A stretch of DNA of 42,317 bases from the NCBI GenBank assembly GCA_015061815.1, contig SUVW01000022.1:1-42317 (forward strand), in the 5' to 3' direction. This document shows, piece after piece, positions 1-7,131 of the stretch. The notes beneath the pieces are model-generated. The model was not told where the DNA came from. It made no database searches and was given only the letters and a program-made list of their open reading frames with translations. Numbering within the stretch: position 1 is the first letter of the stretch; the number at the start of each line of letters is the position of its first letter. The position numbers and the translations under genes are program-made. This DNA comes from Lentisphaerota bacterium. Its GTDB lineage: Bacteria > Verrucomicrobiota > Lentisphaeria > Victivallales > Victivallaceae.

Positions 1-101
1 TTTGACTTTTCTTTTTGGTGAACAGGGGTTATATTATATATAATTCGTTTGTAATCAAGCAAGTTCTAATAGATACTTATCGTACGGACTCCCCCAGAAG
101 T

Positions 102-125
102 TCAATCAGCGTGAACGCTGATTGA
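102..125. repeat. Inverted repeat over the QSAFTLIE codons
   Basis: TCAATCAGCG and CGCTGATTGA form a 10-bp stem around TGAA. On the coding (minus) strand this covers the codons QSAFTLIE, so the prepilin signature itself is one arm. Further short inverted repeats lie at 133-145 (ACGCC/GGCGT), 161-177 (GTTTGA/TCAAAC), 235-248 (AAAACA/TGTTTT) and 281-296 (AAAGGC/GCCTTT). Confidence 0.85.
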
Positions 126-292
126 GTGAAGAACGCCTTCGGCGTGTGAAGGTGTGAAGAGTTTGACTGCATCAAACGTGAAGTGTGTCCTGCGGGGAGT
201 GATGCTGTGTTATTTTTAAGGTGACACAAAGGCAAAACAGTTGTTTTACGGATAACTTTTTCCAGCGATTCCATAAAATTAAAGGCTTCAGC

Positions 293-318
293 CTTTACTC
301 TCCCCGGGGAGAGTAAAG
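293..318. repeat. 26-bp perfect palindrome in prepilin leader
   Basis: The arm CTTTACTCTCCCC is followed directly by its exact reverse complement. It covers the codons for LLSPGRVK of the truncated prepilin gene. The same leader position is palindromic, with different sequence, in the other prepilin-like genes of the window. Confidence 0.9.
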
Positions 319-398
319 CGTTTTTCATGGGATACGGGCGTTTTCCGGTGTTCAATGATTGTTTTTGCATTTTTTATCCTCCTTTTTAGTGTTCAGAC

Positions 399-2417
399 TT
401 ACAGCCAATCCGGAATCGGGCTTTTTCCTGTCGGAAATTCCCCCATTACAAATTTCAAGGTGCCACCGTCAGCCAGCTCTTTCAGCGCGATGTATGGTTC
501 TGTAAAACGGCTTCCTTTGAATTCATAGTACAGTGGGCAGACGGCCGAAGCAGAATTTCTTTCCACTTCGATGATCAATTTTTTGGTGCCGACGGGCAAT
601 TCTGCATGTTTGACAGCCGGAGAAGCCAGAAGCATATATGGTGTCCCGGTTAGAGGGATCAAGCCAAGGCAACTCCAGACATACCAGGAACTTAATCCAC
701 CGGAATCATTGTTGCCCGGGCAGCCGCCGATGCCGTTCGAGAACATGTTTTGCCGGATCGCAGCATGTACTTGCGCCTGTTTATCGGCTCTGCCGCACCA
801 GAGGTAAGCTGCAGGAGTTTCCATGTCAGATTCATTATTCATCCCTTCAAAGCGATGCGGTATTTGCGGGCGTGCGATCGGATAACTATCCTGACAACCG
901 AAGCCGAAAAATTTATCCAGCAGAGCTTCGAAACTTTTCTCTCCTCCGGCTAACGCAGTTCTTTCAGCCATATTCACATGAGGACGGAATGAGTATGTCC
1001 AACAATCACCCTCATAATATACCGCATCATCGATCAGTACCCCGGTGGTTTGATCGTAAACCTTGCGCCAGATCCCGGATTTTTCCAGCCAGATCCCGGC
1101 AAGTTCCATATCACCGCATCTTTCTGCGACCAAAGAAGCCGCAAAATATGCACCGGAAAGATCAAGCGTGTGAGTCGGCGATTTTTTACTGACATCGGCG
1201 TGGGAAAATTCAGAAATGAACGCCTTTTTCAAAAGCGGATAATCCGCCGCTGTCAGCAGATCCCGGAAAAAACCATCGGCAAGTGTGTATACTGACAGTG
1301 CGGTGGCTTGCATGTTATGATTGTCACGATCGTCGCTCAACATGTAGGTGCAGGGAAAATAGCCGATCCTGTCAATAGCATGCAGCATCGTGCGCAGGAT
1401 ATTTTTTCCGGTTTCCGGAGCGATTGTCATTACCAGCGGCAGTTGAGTGCGGTAAATATCCCACATGGTCTGAAAGTCAGTGTATTCTGTTCCGGAATCA
1501 ACCGGTTTGAGCAACGAATGATAAAGGGCGCTGTAAAAGGTGTATTTATCACTTTCGTTGTCAAACTCTGTCTGAAAGCAGTTGAGAACATCCTGCCAGA
1601 GTTTCCTGGTATCAGTTGCAGTTCGTTCAAAACCTCTGCTGCAAGTATGCCGCGCCCTGGCAACAGCTTCACTTTCAGAGCTTCTGGAAAACCCCAATAC
1701 ACTTTCCACCACAACTGAAGATGATTTAAATACCATCCGGTCACCGTCGATATACTGTTTACTGATGTCGCCGGATATCATCCAGGCAAAAAATATCGTT
1801 TCTCCGTGGGCTGTGACAGAACCGGCAAAGCAGTCCGGGGAAACGGTATGGTATTCGCATGCCGTTATTTTTTCCTGCCGGTCATCGGTCTTTTCCAATC
1901 CGATTTGAGTGGGATTAAGGTGAAGTGAGCCGCTTCCTGAAGCAAATTTACACCGGTGTACGGCTGAAAATTTATCGGCAGTCAACTCAAATTCCACGCC
2001 ATAGTCACTTAATTTGCCTTTGTAATATCCGGGGGAGGCATGTTCATCGTCCAGCCGGGATATTGATGAAGCATCATATCCGGAAGCAGCAGGTGTAAGC
2101 AGCAGAAAATTGTAAAATTCTCCGAGAAACCCGACTCCGGTCGTATGTAAATGGGTGAATCCTTTTGCCATCTGCCGGTCAAAAACCTTTGGTGCTTCGC
2201 CATCGCATGAAACTCCGATACAGCCGTATCCGCTGGAATATGCTCCGCTGTAAGGAAGTACCGAAATCCAGCCGAATGGCGGAAGTGCGCCGGGATGGGT
2301 GTTGCCTGATTGGGCTTTCAGCCAGTTCCAGTGTTTGGCCAATCCTTGTCCCGGAGGGGCGGCAGTGGCACCGTTGCCCCAGAATGGATCAGCAAAAAGA
2401 CAGTTGTTTTCTTTCAT
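399..2417 (-). CDS. GH92 family alpha-mannosidase-like glycosidase
   Basis: This 672-residue protein matches GH92, a family of calcium-dependent exo-alpha-mannosidases. Recognisable blocks in order are an N-terminal beta-sandwich with PPFGWISVLPYSG and KGFTHLHTTGVGFLGEF, the TMWDIYRTQLPL segment of the (alpha/alpha)6 barrel, YYEGDCWTYSF (the glutamate is in the usual general-acid region), GMNNESDMETPAAYLW, and GNNDSGGLSSWYVWSCLGL near the C-terminus. The family usually shows GNDD or GNED there, so GNND is a deviation at an acidic position. No signal peptide is visible, so it probably acts in the cytoplasm. The ATG at 2417 is chosen because AAGGAG lies 6 nt upstream; a start 16 codons earlier would fall in the -10 region. 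It is divergent from an AraC regulator, which may control it. Mannosidase activity itself is inferred from the family. Confidence 0.88.
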   Translation of the reverse strand: MKENNCLFADPFWGNGATAAPPGQGLAKHWNWLKAQSGNTHPGALPPFGWISVLPYSGAYSSGYGCIGVSCDGEAPKVFDRQMAKGFTHLHTTGVGFLGEFYNFLLLTPAASGYDASSISRLDDEHASPGYYKGKLSDYGVEFELTADKFSAVHRCKFASGSGSLHLNPTQIGLEKTDDRQEKITACEYHTVSPDCFAGSVTAHGETIFFAWMISGDISKQYIDGDRMVFKSSSVVVESVLGFSRSSESEAVARARHTCSRGFERTATDTRKLWQDVLNCFQTEFDNESDKYTFYSALYHSLLKPVDSGTEYTDFQTMWDIYRTQLPLVMTIAPETGKNILRTMLHAIDRIGYFPCTYMLSDDRDNHNMQATALSVYTLADGFFRDLLTAADYPLLKKAFISEFSHADVSKKSPTHTLDLSGAYFAASLVAERCGDMELAGIWLEKSGIWRKVYDQTTGVLIDDAVYYEGDCWTYSFRPHVNMAERTALAGGEKSFEALLDKFFGFGCQDSYPIARPQIPHRFEGMNNESDMETPAAYLWCGRADKQAQVHAAIRQNMFSNGIGGCPGNNDSGGLSSWYVWSCLGLIPLTGTPYMLLASPAVKHAELPVGTKKLIIEVERNSASAVCPLYYEFKGSRFTEPYIALKELADGGTLKFVMGEFPTGKSPIPDWL

Positions 2418-2452
2418 AATGCTCCTTTTTTTGTAATTTTGGCTATGCACAT

Positions 2453-2480
2453 AATATATCTGCATAAAAAATTTTTACAA
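2453..2480 (-). promoter_or_regulatory. Promoter of the GH92 gene
   Basis: Read on the minus strand, TTGTAA (2475-2480) and TATATT (2453-2458) are 16 bp apart, about 35 nt upstream of the GH92 start. It lies in the 139-bp spacer shared with the divergent AraC gene. Confidence 0.6.
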
Positions 2481-2484
2481 CGGC

Positions 2485-2512
2485 TTTATTTTTTTTAAAA
2501 GTGTGATATATT
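2485..2512 (+). promoter_or_regulatory. Candidate promoter of the AraC gene
   Basis: A TATATT -10 element lies at 2507-2512, with a weak TTTATT -35 at 2485-2490 (16 bp spacing). It overlaps the upstream side of the GH92 promoter, so one AraC protein could act on both. The -35 is poor. Confidence 0.35.
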
Positions 2513-2556
2513 TTCAAAAAACAAATAAATCTTTTCAATATATGCCGGAGTTGACT

Positions 2557-3450
2557 ATGAAGCGCGATTTTGTCGGTTCATCCGAGGGTAATTCACAACT
2601 CTTCGGGTATAATTTCGGAGATTATCCGATACATAAGTTTAACTATTTCAATGTGTCTGAAGATTTTTATCCGTTGTATCCATGTTTTTGCGGCAGAGAT
2701 TACTGGCATCATGAATGTTATCGGGAAAGAGTCAATTCAGATACATTCGCCATAGAATATGTCGTAGATGGAGATTTTATATTTATTCATGAAGCAATCA
2801 GGGAGGTTTGCCATCCTGGAGACATTTTTCTTGTGCATAAAGGTGGAAATTGTTCTATGCGCTGTCAAACTCCCAGTGCGCAGAAAAGAACCGTGTGTCT
2901 GGATGGCGCATTGCTGATACCTTTGCTGTCATCATGCGGACTTGACCGGGTGTTTTGTGTCCGCGAGATTGATAACGCAAAAGTTGATGCTTTTTTTGAC
3001 ATGATGGATGAACACAGTTGCCGGAGTGAGCCGGATTTCGGACAGTTGAGTACGCTTTGCTATTCATTTATATTAAGTCTTGCTGAATCGGCGGTTACCG
3101 GATTCCGTCCACCGGAATTGCAAAAAGCTTTGAAGTTTATGCGTCAATCGTTGAATGACTCATTGTCATTGACGGAGTTAGCCAGATATTCCGGAGTCAG
3201 TCAGGCTACACTTTACCGGTTGTTCCGGGAGTATTTCAACATCAGTCCGATAAATTATTTTCTGGAACAGAAAATGGAAAAAGCTAAAACATTACTGCAG
3301 TATTTCCCGGTGAAACAAGTGGCAGGGATGTTGAATTTTTCTACAGCTCAATACTTTTCCAATGAATTTAAAAAGCGTTACGGGGTTTCTCCGAAAAATT
3401 TCCGCTGCCGCCCATCATCCAGAGATTTTGACCATGCTGATAAAAACTGA
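2557..3450 (+). CDS. AraC family transcriptional regulator
   Basis: This 297-residue protein has an N-terminal AraC-type cupin sensor (about 50-150, with the typical HPGDIFLVHKGG turn). The C-terminal double helix-turn-helix covers about 190-285 (LTELARYSGVSQATLYRLF, then VAGMLNFSTAQYFSNEFKKRYGVSP). The start at 2557 has GGAG 6 nt upstream; the frame is open 18 codons further up but would begin inside the candidate -10 region and lacks a ribosome site. It is transcribed away from the GH92 gene, the usual arrangement for a local sugar-responsive activator. The inducer cannot be read from sequence; release of mannose-containing oligosaccharides by the neighbour makes such sugars candidates. Confidence 0.9.
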   Translation: MKRDFVGSSEGNSQLFGYNFGDYPIHKFNYFNVSEDFYPLYPCFCGRDYWHHECYRERVNSDTFAIEYVVDGDFIFIHEAIREVCHPGDIFLVHKGGNCSMRCQTPSAQKRTVCLDGALLIPLLSSCGLDRVFCVREIDNAKVDAFFDMMDEHSCRSEPDFGQLSTLCYSFILSLAESAVTGFRPPELQKALKFMRQSLNDSLSLTELARYSGVSQATLYRLFREYFNISPINYFLEQKMEKAKTLLQYFPVKQVAGMLNFSTAQYFSNEFKKRYGVSPKNFRCRPSSRDFDHADKN

Positions 3451-3562
3451 CCGGCCGGACAGGATGACAATGCTTTCCCGGCATCATGTAATGTCAACTT
3501 TTTTGTCATAACTTTTCAGGTGTCAGTTACTATTTGAATGTCGCCGGCTCTTTGCTCCGGGA

Positions 3563-3590
3563 TTGTTTTTTTCTGTTGCGGGGATATATT
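3563..3590 (+). promoter_or_regulatory. Promoter of the GntR/DUF4091 operon
   Basis: TTGTTT (3563-3568) and TATATT (3585-3590) are 16 bp apart. Transcription would start near 3597, which excludes an upstream in-frame ATG at 3538 and supports the start at 3631. Confidence 0.55.
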
Positions 3591-3630
3591 AATCGCATCG
3601 TGCAGTTTGGATTTGTATTGCAGGTGTGAG

Positions 3631-4695
3631 ATGAAAATTCATGGGATGGATATCGCTGAAGCTCTGGAGCAAAAGATCATAAGTGACCGGATCATGCCGG
3701 GGGTAAGAATGCCTTCTGCTGCCGAATTGGCAAAGCAGTATTCGGTATCACCTAAAACTGCGGACCGGGCATTGAGCCGTTTGGCTAAACGCAAGTTGAT
3801 CGTCCGTAAGCGCGGGGTCGGCAATTTTGTACTTGATCACCATTATCCGGAAAGCCGGATCAGAGTCGGATTGTTGTGGTGGACGTTGGATGAGTCTGTG
3901 GACCAATTATCTTTTGACCCGTCTGATATATTTATCAATACGCTGAAAAAATTGATGGATGAGCATTTGATCAATTATGAGCTGTTCATCGAAAACAGCA
4001 GTCAATTGGCACAACCGCAGAACCGCGAGAAGAAATACGATCTGTTTTTGATGCCGGCCGGAGTTATACTTAATGATAAGGAGGTTTACCGTTCCGCCAT
4101 CAGAGTGCCAATGATAATTTACGGGGACTGCAAATATAATTCCGGTCCCTGGCATCAGGTGTTTTATGATTTTAAACCTGGTTTTGCTGAAGTTATGAAA
4201 TATTGCCGCCGGATGAAAAAGCATAAGTTTTTTCTGCCGTTCAAAGATGTGGAAATCGTCCGGAATAAATGCGATGCACTTTTTGCTTGTGCCGGAGAAG
4301 TGGGGTTCGGGAATGCAGATTTTCACATTTGTCATATTCCGGAAAATATTACTGATAATGTTGCCGGGGGAGAGTATTGCGCCGGGTATTTTCTGAAAAA
4401 TCAGTTACAAGATCATTTGATTTTATCAGTGAGCGATTTTTTTACCTACGGGATGCAAAAAGTTTTCAACCGCATGAACTTGAAATATTCTGTCGATTAT
4501 TCGCTGATAAGTTATGATAACTTCCGGAAATATATAGATGGAAAAAAAGAATTTTTTAATGTTTCAAGTGTAACTCATCCGTTGGAAGATCATGCCCGGG
4601 CACTGGTGGATATGATCGAAGAAGTGGGCAAAATGCCGCAAACAGGATATTACCGGGCTTATGTCACGGCGGCTAAAGAGTTTGTAATACGTTGA
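3631..4695 (+). CDS. GntR-type regulator with periplasmic-binding-protein-like sensor
   Basis: This 354-residue protein begins with a winged helix-turn-helix of the GntR type at about 1-75 (MDIAEALEQKII, LAKQYSVSPKTADRALSRLAKRKLIVRKRGVGNF). A LacI/periplasmic-binding-protein-like effector domain (about 80-354) follows, recognisable from the RIRVGLLWW opening and alternating strand/helix pattern. This architecture is typical of carbohydrate-responsive repressors. The start at 3631 follows AGGTGTGAG. It is the first gene of a co-directional set ending at 9066, so autoregulation of the operon is likely. The ligand is unknown. Confidence 0.85.
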   Translation: MKIHGMDIAEALEQKIISDRIMPGVRMPSAAELAKQYSVSPKTADRALSRLAKRKLIVRKRGVGNFVLDHHYPESRIRVGLLWWTLDESVDQLSFDPSDIFINTLKKLMDEHLINYELFIENSSQLAQPQNREKKYDLFLMPAGVILNDKEVYRSAIRVPMIIYGDCKYNSGPWHQVFYDFKPGFAEVMKYCRRMKKHKFFLPFKDVEIVRNKCDALFACAGEVGFGNADFHICHIPENITDNVAGGEYCAGYFLKNQLQDHLILSVSDFFTYGMQKVFNRMNLKYSVDYSLISYDNFRKYIDGKKEFFNVSSVTHPLEDHARALVDMIEEVGKMPQTGYYRAYVTAAKEFVIR

Positions 4696-4717
4696 AAAGA
4701 AAGACACAGGATGTTTT

Positions 4718-6379
4718 ATGGAAATAAAAGCGCAGTTCTGCTCATCTCTGGCTAAAGTTTTTCCGGATAAACAGCCGGAGGTTTTGCCGGAAAATATCTC
4801 TGTCCTTCCCGGAGAACGTTACTCGTTCCAATTAGCTTACATTGCAGAGAACAACCGGGGGTGGGCCAGTGTGAAAATTTCATCTCCCTGGCCGGTGACG
4901 GTGCGTAAAGTTGAATTGATGCCGGTTCGGTTTTGCGGATGGGAGTCGGATGAAGATGTTATTTCCAATGCTCCGGGACTTTACCCGGATTATCTGGCTC
5001 CGCTGGATAATGGCGGCAAAAATCTTCCGCTGATGCTCAAACAATACCGGTCGGCATGGTTTACGGTGGAAATACCGCATGATTGTTCTCCGGGATGGTA
5101 CGATGTGTCAGTAGAATTGACCGGAACGGATTATTCCGGAGAAAATGGCGTGTGGCGCGGTAAGTTGAATATTGAAGTCATTGGCGCGCAATTGCCGGAA
5201 TTAACTATGAAATATACCTGCTGGCTGCATGGAGATTGTCTGGCATCATATTATAAAACAGAAATTTTCAGTGCTGAATATTGGATGATCTTGGAAAAAT
5301 TTATCGCCAATGCAGTCCGGCATGGAGTCAATATGCTGTTGACCCCATTGATAACTCCGCCGTTGGATACCGAGATCGGAAAAGAGCGTTTAACCAATCA
5401 GCTGGTAAAAATATCCCGGAAAAGCGGGCAATACAGTTTCGATTTTTCCCGGTTGGAAAAATTTGTTCTGCTGGCTCAAAAACTCGGAGTGAAATATTTC
5501 GAGATACCTCCATTATTTACCCAGTGGGGGGCGGCGGCGGCACCGCAGATCGTGTTGGAAAATGAGAATGGAGGCAAGGAACAGATATTCGGGTGGAGCA
5601 GTTCATCATCGTCTCCGGAATACCGGGAGTTTCTGGCGGAATTGCTGGTCGGATTTTGCGCTTATCTCCGCGAGAAGAAATGGGAAAATATTTTCGTTTT
5701 TCACTGTTCGGACGAACCGGCGGCAGAGCATTTGGCCGCTTATCGGGAGTGTCAGAAATTTTTGCAGGAAAAACTTGCCGGTTTTACCATAATGGATGCC
5801 TTGTCCTCGGAGGAGGTTTACCGGGAAAATCTCATCCTGGAACCGGTTGTCAGTATCAGCAAAGTCGATGAATTATCAGATGCCGGGATGGTGCCGGGAT
5901 GGATATATTACTGCTGCAATCCGCAGACGGTTTATCCCAACCGTTTTATTAATATGCCCAGTTCCCGCAACCGGGTGATGGGATTGCTGTTTTACCGGTA
6001 TCATGTCAAAGGATTTCTCCATTGGGGATTTAACTTTTACTACAGTTATCTTTCGCGGGATGTTTTAGATCCTTTCCTGTCTACAGATGCCGGCGGCAAC
6101 TATCCGGCAGGAGATCCGTTTCTGGTTTATCCGGGGCATGACGGTGAACCGCAGGATTCTATCCGGCATGAAGTCTTTTTTGAGGCGTTGCAGGATTTGC
6201 GGGCATTGGAACTGCTTGAAAAATTTATCGGCAGAAAAAACGTTGAAGATTTTCTGGATTCTCTGGTGCCGGACGGGGCTATGAGGATGGACAATTACCC
6301 GAAAGGCGAAAGCACGGTTTTGAATATAAGGAAAAAAATCAATGAGATGATCAAAAGAGTGATTTCAGTGCAAAATTGA
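4718..6379 (+). CDS. DUF4091 domain protein, glycosidase-like TIM barrel
   Basis: This 553-residue protein has no signal peptide. An N-terminal beta-sandwich (about 1-155) has the pattern seen in DUF4091 proteins (SVLPGERYSFQLAYIAEN, then WYDVSVELTG). A TIM-barrel-like middle (about 160-440) contains FHCSDEP with D332-E333, the likely acidic pair. The C-terminal DUF4091 block (about 445-520) reads GFLHWGFNFYYS, GDPFLVYPG and SIRHEVFFEALQDLRALELLE. DUF4091 proteins are thought to be glycoside hydrolases, but the substrate is generally unknown. The gene starts 22 nt after the GntR gene. I am confident of the family, not of a reaction. Confidence 0.8.
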   Translation: MEIKAQFCSSLAKVFPDKQPEVLPENISVLPGERYSFQLAYIAENNRGWASVKISSPWPVTVRKVELMPVRFCGWESDEDVISNAPGLYPDYLAPLDNGGKNLPLMLKQYRSAWFTVEIPHDCSPGWYDVSVELTGTDYSGENGVWRGKLNIEVIGAQLPELTMKYTCWLHGDCLASYYKTEIFSAEYWMILEKFIANAVRHGVNMLLTPLITPPLDTEIGKERLTNQLVKISRKSGQYSFDFSRLEKFVLLAQKLGVKYFEIPPLFTQWGAAAAPQIVLENENGGKEQIFGWSSSSSSPEYREFLAELLVGFCAYLREKKWENIFVFHCSDEPAAEHLAAYRECQKFLQEKLAGFTIMDALSSEEVYRENLILEPVVSISKVDELSDAGMVPGWIYYCCNPQTVYPNRFINMPSSRNRVMGLLFYRYHVKGFLHWGFNFYYSYLSRDVLDPFLSTDAGGNYPAGDPFLVYPGHDGEPQDSIRHEVFFEALQDLRALELLEKFIGRKNVEDFLDSLVPDGAMRMDNYPKGESTVLNIRKKINEMIKRVISVQN

Positions 6380-6394
6380 AAAAAAGGAGGTAAA

Positions 6395-7084
6395 ATGAAA
6401 GGTGTGCAAAAAATGGAAAAAATCTTTTTTCCCGGGGAAAAGGTGAAATGGCGTTTCACCCTGATCGAATTGCTGGTTGTAATCGCGATCATTGCGATTC
6501 TGGCGGCAATATTGCTTCCGGCACTTAACAAGGCGCGGGAGCGCGGGCACATGGCGACATGCATGAATATCCATAAACAGCTGGGGTTGGCTTTTCAACA
6601 GTATGCTGATGACAGCGATGGATATTTGCCCAAAAAGAAGGATAATAACAGGCCTAGTGGAAAACAGCATTGGTTCTGGATACTGGAAGATAACGGGCAT
6701 TTTAAAAATCCTGTGCAGGATTTGCGTTGTCCGGTAGGCAAAGTGGCAAAACGAAACAGCAATATGTTTTCTGTTGGAATGAATCTGTTTTATTTCTATA
6801 CATGGCGCAAGCAGAGCCGTATCCCGAAACCGTCAGTTTTGTTTATCAGCGGTGATTGGTATGAAGAAAGTCAAAATGAGGGCGAGATCGGTTTTAACTG
6901 GCGTGATGGCAAAGCCAATAACAATGATACCGGACGCAAGCCGCTTTTCCGTCACATGGGAACATCTTATGAAAATGGTCAGGATGTGGTCGGTTGTGTG
7001 GATGGACACGTGGAAGCGGTTCTTTTTAATGATTTTCCTCTGGCGACCAGCCCGTCAGCATTGCAGAAGAGGATCAGCCAATAA
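6395..7084 (+). CDS. Prepilin-like protein with type II secretion/pseudopilin N-terminus
   Basis: This 229-residue protein starts after a strong AAAGGAGG site, 15 nt behind the DUF4091 gene. The leader [20 protein letters not shown] precedes [19 protein letters not shown], the class III prepilin signature with conserved Glu+5 and a hydrophobic helix. The canonical Gly before the Phe is replaced by Arg, as commonly seen in this expanded family. The body has the [24 protein letters not shown] segment and a late WRDG...DGHVEAV block typical of the H-X9-DG pseudopilin-like group. It is probably membrane anchored, then processed or assembled at the envelope. Its role beside glycosidases is unknown. 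Leader codons form the inverted repeats listed at 6424-6460. Confidence 0.85.
   Translation: MKGVQKMEKIFFPGEKVKWRFTLIELLVVIAIIAILAAILLPALNKARERGHMATCMNIHKQLGLAFQQYADDSDGYLPKKKDNNRPSGKQHWFWILEDNGHFKNPVQDLRCPVGKVAKRNSNMFSVGMNLFYFYTWRKQSRIPKPSVLFISGDWYEESQNEGEIGFNWRDGKANNNDTGRKPLFRHMGTSYENGQDVVGCVDGHVEAVLFNDFPLATSPSALQKRISQ
6424..6460 (+). repeat. Two overlapping leader inverted repeats
   Basis: At 6424-6443 CTTTTTTCCC can pair with the adjoining GGGGAAAAGG (10 pairs, two of them G-U in RNA). At 6442-6460 GGTGAAA pairs with TTTCACC around TGGCG; the second arm is the Phe-Thr of FTLIELL. The elements overlap by 2 nt. Confidence 0.7.
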
Positions 7085-7092
7085 GCTGCTGA

Positions 7093-7129
7093 ACAATAAA
7101 AAAGGAGATGACAATAAAAAAAGGAGATG
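7093..7129 (+). repeat. Tandem duplication of a ribosome-binding segment
   Basis: The 18-nt segment acaataaaaaaggagatg (7093-7110) is followed immediately by a near-identical 19-nt copy (7111-7129, one extra A). Only the second GGAG is at a workable distance from the ATG at 7132. Confidence 0.8.
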
Positions 7130-7131
7130 GT

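Larger units (their letters stand above)
77..370 (-). pseudogene. Truncated prepilin-like gene (leader plus FTLIELL, then stop)
   Basis: The reading frame encodes 97 residues and ends AFTLIELLGESVR. It reaches the conserved prepilin signature (FTLIELL) and then diverges and stops, so the hydrophobic helix (VVIAIIAIL) and the whole pseudopilin body are missing. A strong ribosome site (AAAGGAGG, 7 nt before ATG at 370) and its position 28 nt behind the GH92 gene suggest it is still transcribed. The unusually long leader contains LLSPGRVK, which resembles the leaders of the intact prepilin-like genes in this window ([23 protein letters not shown]), followed by about 55 residues before a second QSAFTLIELL context. 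The DNA is dense in inverted repeats. I read it as a broken copy of the prepilin-like family; a genuine short peptide gene is less likely. Confidence 0.6.

Noticed and set aside
2-35. Possible promoter TTGACT ... TATATT at the left edge
   Set aside because: The spacing is 22 bp, too long for a normal promoter, and no gene follows on the plus strand.
638-1192. Plus-strand open frame opposite GH92
   Set aside because: No domain, biased composition and no ribosome site; GH92 motifs occupy the other strand.
3462-3505. Terminator-like repeat after the first AraC gene (TGACA/TGTCA with inner ATGC/GCAT)
   Set aside because: The stem is short and interrupted, and the T run is not adjacent; evidence is too weak to list.
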